Shown here: positions 62,592 through 64,000 of the stretch, piece by piece
How the letters are laid out: every line of letters begins with the position of its first letter
How positions within the stretch are numbered: position 1 is the first letter of the stretch
Assembly (NCBI RefSeq): GCF_014697545.1
Contig: NZ_JACJSA010000001.1
Coordinates: 434,001 to 498,000 of the forward strand
Direction of reading: 5' to 3'
Source: Oscillatoria sp. FACHB-1407
Lineage (GTDB): Bacteria > Cyanobacteriota > Cyanobacteriia > Elainellales > Elainellaceae
DNA: 64,000 nt
The notes under the pieces: model-generated
Database searches by the model: none
Told to the model about the DNA's origin: nothing
What the model saw: the letters and a program-made list of their open reading frames with translations, nothing else
Made by a program: the position numbers and the translations under genes

Positions 62592-63806
62592 ATGCGCCAT
62601 CGGCAAAACCTTATTGAACTCTTCTCAACCTTTGTACAGTTTGCTGGCGATCGCTTTGGTGGTTGGCTTGCGGACCCACGTCTAGAGCGCAGCATGAAAG
62701 CCAGCTTGCAGCAAGCCGCTACAACCGTTAGAGAGCTATCAGAAGGGATTTGGGCATTGCACTGGCATGAGCATTGGCGTAAAAATCCCACTGGATCTGC
62801 GGCTAACCACCTGTCTGCCTATCTGCAAGAATCGTGCTACTGGGCAGCCTATAAGATGATCAATCGCTTTACCAGCACGCCCTATAAGCTGTCCGATTGC
62901 TTTCAAATTGCGATCGCCGACCTGCCTAAAATTCTCAATCGCTTTAGTGCTGCTCAAGGGTCTAGCCTCAAAGCCTACGCCAGTGCTGCCTTTGGCACTG
63001 CCATTCGCGACACGCTGCGCCAACGCCAGGAAGCAGACATCTGTTCTGACTGGGGATTGCTCCGCAAGCTCAGCCAAAAACGATTTGCAGATGCATTAAG
63101 CAAGGCAGGGCTACCCAACCACAAGGTAGCTCAATACTCTCTCGCCTGGAACTGCTTTAAGACCATCTATGTGCCATCCAAGGGCACAGCAACTCGACAA
63201 TTAAGCCGACCCGAACGGTCAACCTGGGAGGCGATCGCTGACCTTTACAACCGCGATCGCCTGCAACTCGAAGATCCTGGGCTTCCCTGTAGCCCTGAAG
63301 TGATGGAACAGTGGCTCAGTTTTTGTGCCGAACGGGCACGTGCCTATCTTTACCCGTCTGCCCTATCCCTCAATGCGCCCAAACCTGGACTCGATGAAGG
63401 AGAACTGCAAGATGATTTGCCTGACCCTATGGCGGATGCTCCCCTCAGTTTGCTGATTGCTGCCGAAGAAGCAGAGGTGCGCGACTCACAGCGATCGCAA
63501 ATCAACACTGTGTTGCTCAATCAGTTAGAACAAATGGACACCCAGGCTCAACAGTTGTTGCAGCTTTACTACGGGGATGAACTGACCCAACAACAGATTG
63601 CTCAAGAGCTAGGAATCAAGCAATATGCGGTTTCTCGGCGTTTATCTAAAACCAGAGAAATATTATTGCTGGCATTGGCAAGTTGGAGCCAGCAAACCTT
63701 GCATATTTCTCTCAGTTCAGACGTAGTGAGCAATATGAACGATGTATTAGAAGAATGGTTGTACAGCTACTTTCACAACGCGCCACCATTCACCAAAGGA
63801 GTTTAG
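62592..63806 (+). CDS. Second sigma-70-like regulator
   Basis: The 404-residue protein has helical parts resembling the sigma region 2 area (SAYLQESCYWAAYKMINRFT, LKAYASAAFGTAIRDTLRQR). A region 4-type helix-turn-helix sits at about residues 310-355 (QAQQLLQLYYGDELTQQQIA, LGIKQYAVSRRLSKTREIL). It is longer and more complete than the factor at 15895. It probably directs RNA polymerase to the CHAT/DUF1822 set; no promoter was tested. The DUF1822 gene follows with zero bases between stop and start, so they are translationally linked. Confidence 0.8.
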   Translation: MRHRQNLIELFSTFVQFAGDRFGGWLADPRLERSMKASLQQAATTVRELSEGIWALHWHEHWRKNPTGSAANHLSAYLQESCYWAAYKMINRFTSTPYKLSDCFQIAIADLPKILNRFSAAQGSSLKAYASAAFGTAIRDTLRQRQEADICSDWGLLRKLSQKRFADALSKAGLPNHKVAQYSLAWNCFKTIYVPSKGTATRQLSRPERSTWEAIADLYNRDRLQLEDPGLPCSPEVMEQWLSFCAERARAYLYPSALSLNAPKPGLDEGELQDDLPDPMADAPLSLLIAAEEAEVRDSQRSQINTVLLNQLEQMDTQAQQLLQLYYGDELTQQQIAQELGIKQYAVSRRLSKTREILLLALASWSQQTLHISLSSDVVSNMNDVLEEWLYSYFHNAPPFTKGV

Positions 63807-64000
63807 ATGCTTTCGGGTTTTGAGACACCAATTCAACTTTGGTTAGAAATTCCGGCAACGGTGCAGTCCACTGCCTGGCAACAAAGCCAAGCTTTCTCTA
63901 CCGCTGCAAGCCGATGGAACGCTTATCTGAATCAACTCTGTGTAGAAACGTTTCTGCACTGGTGGCGCGACACGGCTCAGTCGCAGTCGTGTGAAGCAGC
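63807..64000 (+). CDS. DUF1822-family protein, 3' end outside window
   Basis: The partial gene starts ATG 63807 right after the stop of the sigma-like gene, with AAAGGA at 63795-63800. The visible 64 residues include WNAYLNQLCVETFLHWWRDT, which matches the helical core RVYLNTLAVWAVHRYLNWLQ of the DUF1822 protein at 16871. The rest lies beyond the window. It is the second DUF1822 gene next to a sigma-like gene in this window. Confidence 0.75.
   Translation, partial: MLSGFETPIQLWLEIPATVQSTAWQQSQAFSTAASRWNAYLNQLCVETFLHWWRDTAQSQSCEA

Overview
The window looks like chromosomal DNA of a cyanobacterium, probably a filamentous or otherwise large-genome one. The HIP1 octamer GCGATCGC occurs throughout, inside and between genes. 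There is a phycobilisome rod-core linker (30235-30999), a CIRCE-controlled groES-groEL1 operon, prepilin-like genes of the cyanobacterial type, very large CHAT and NB-ARC/WD40 proteins, and many dispersed intergenic repeats. I saw no rRNA, tRNA, CRISPR array or insertion-sequence transposase. Genus cannot be fixed from the sequence alone.

Layout. 1-5.3 kb: the tail of a conserved hypothetical gene, then a minus-strand operon of four prepilin-like proteins plus a membrane-anchored protein. 5.3-16 kb: a gene-poor kilobase, then a MarR regulator with a palindromic operator, two transporters, a small oxygenase pair, a flavin oxidoreductase, and an Nramp-like transporter beside a GH13 trehalose-synthase-like enzyme. 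15.9-22.7 kb: a three-gene set of sigma-like factor, DUF1822 protein and a 1583-residue CHAT-NTPase-WD40 protein. 22.9-29.5 kb: GerMN and SLOG-type proteins, a glycosyltransferase, a DUF1400 alpha/beta hydrolase, and an NfeD-slipin pair. 29.5-31.4 kb: decayed genes, dispersed repeats and a membrane-type linker (CpcL). 31.3-40.8 kb: cyclophilin-RTX protein, second glycosyltransferase, MnmD-like methyltransferase, a truncated mug, a PerM/AI-2E permease, a 46-residue protein and a U32/RlhA-like protein. 41-49.3 kb: NB-ARC-WD40 protein, groES-groEL, and a peroxiredoxin-glutaredoxin fusion. 49.6-59.3 kb: an orphan MSMEG_0569-type flavoprotein, small proteins, a heme-type sensor, and three neighbouring polyamine genes (ureohydrolase, carboxyspermidine dehydrogenase, carboxyspermidine decarboxylase). 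59.3-64 kb: a TPR-CHAT protein divergent from a second sigma-like gene, followed directly by a second DUF1822 gene cut by the window end.

The most interesting theme is that a sigma-like factor, a DUF1822 protein and a CHAT (caspase-like) protein occur together twice in 64 kb, in different arrangements. This looks like a modular regulated-protease system rather than chance. The second theme is heavy traffic of small repeats. At least five dispersed families (called A-E here), heptamer arrays and G-rich minisatellites fill the intergenic space, nest in each other, and supply the start, the stop or inner codons of several genes.
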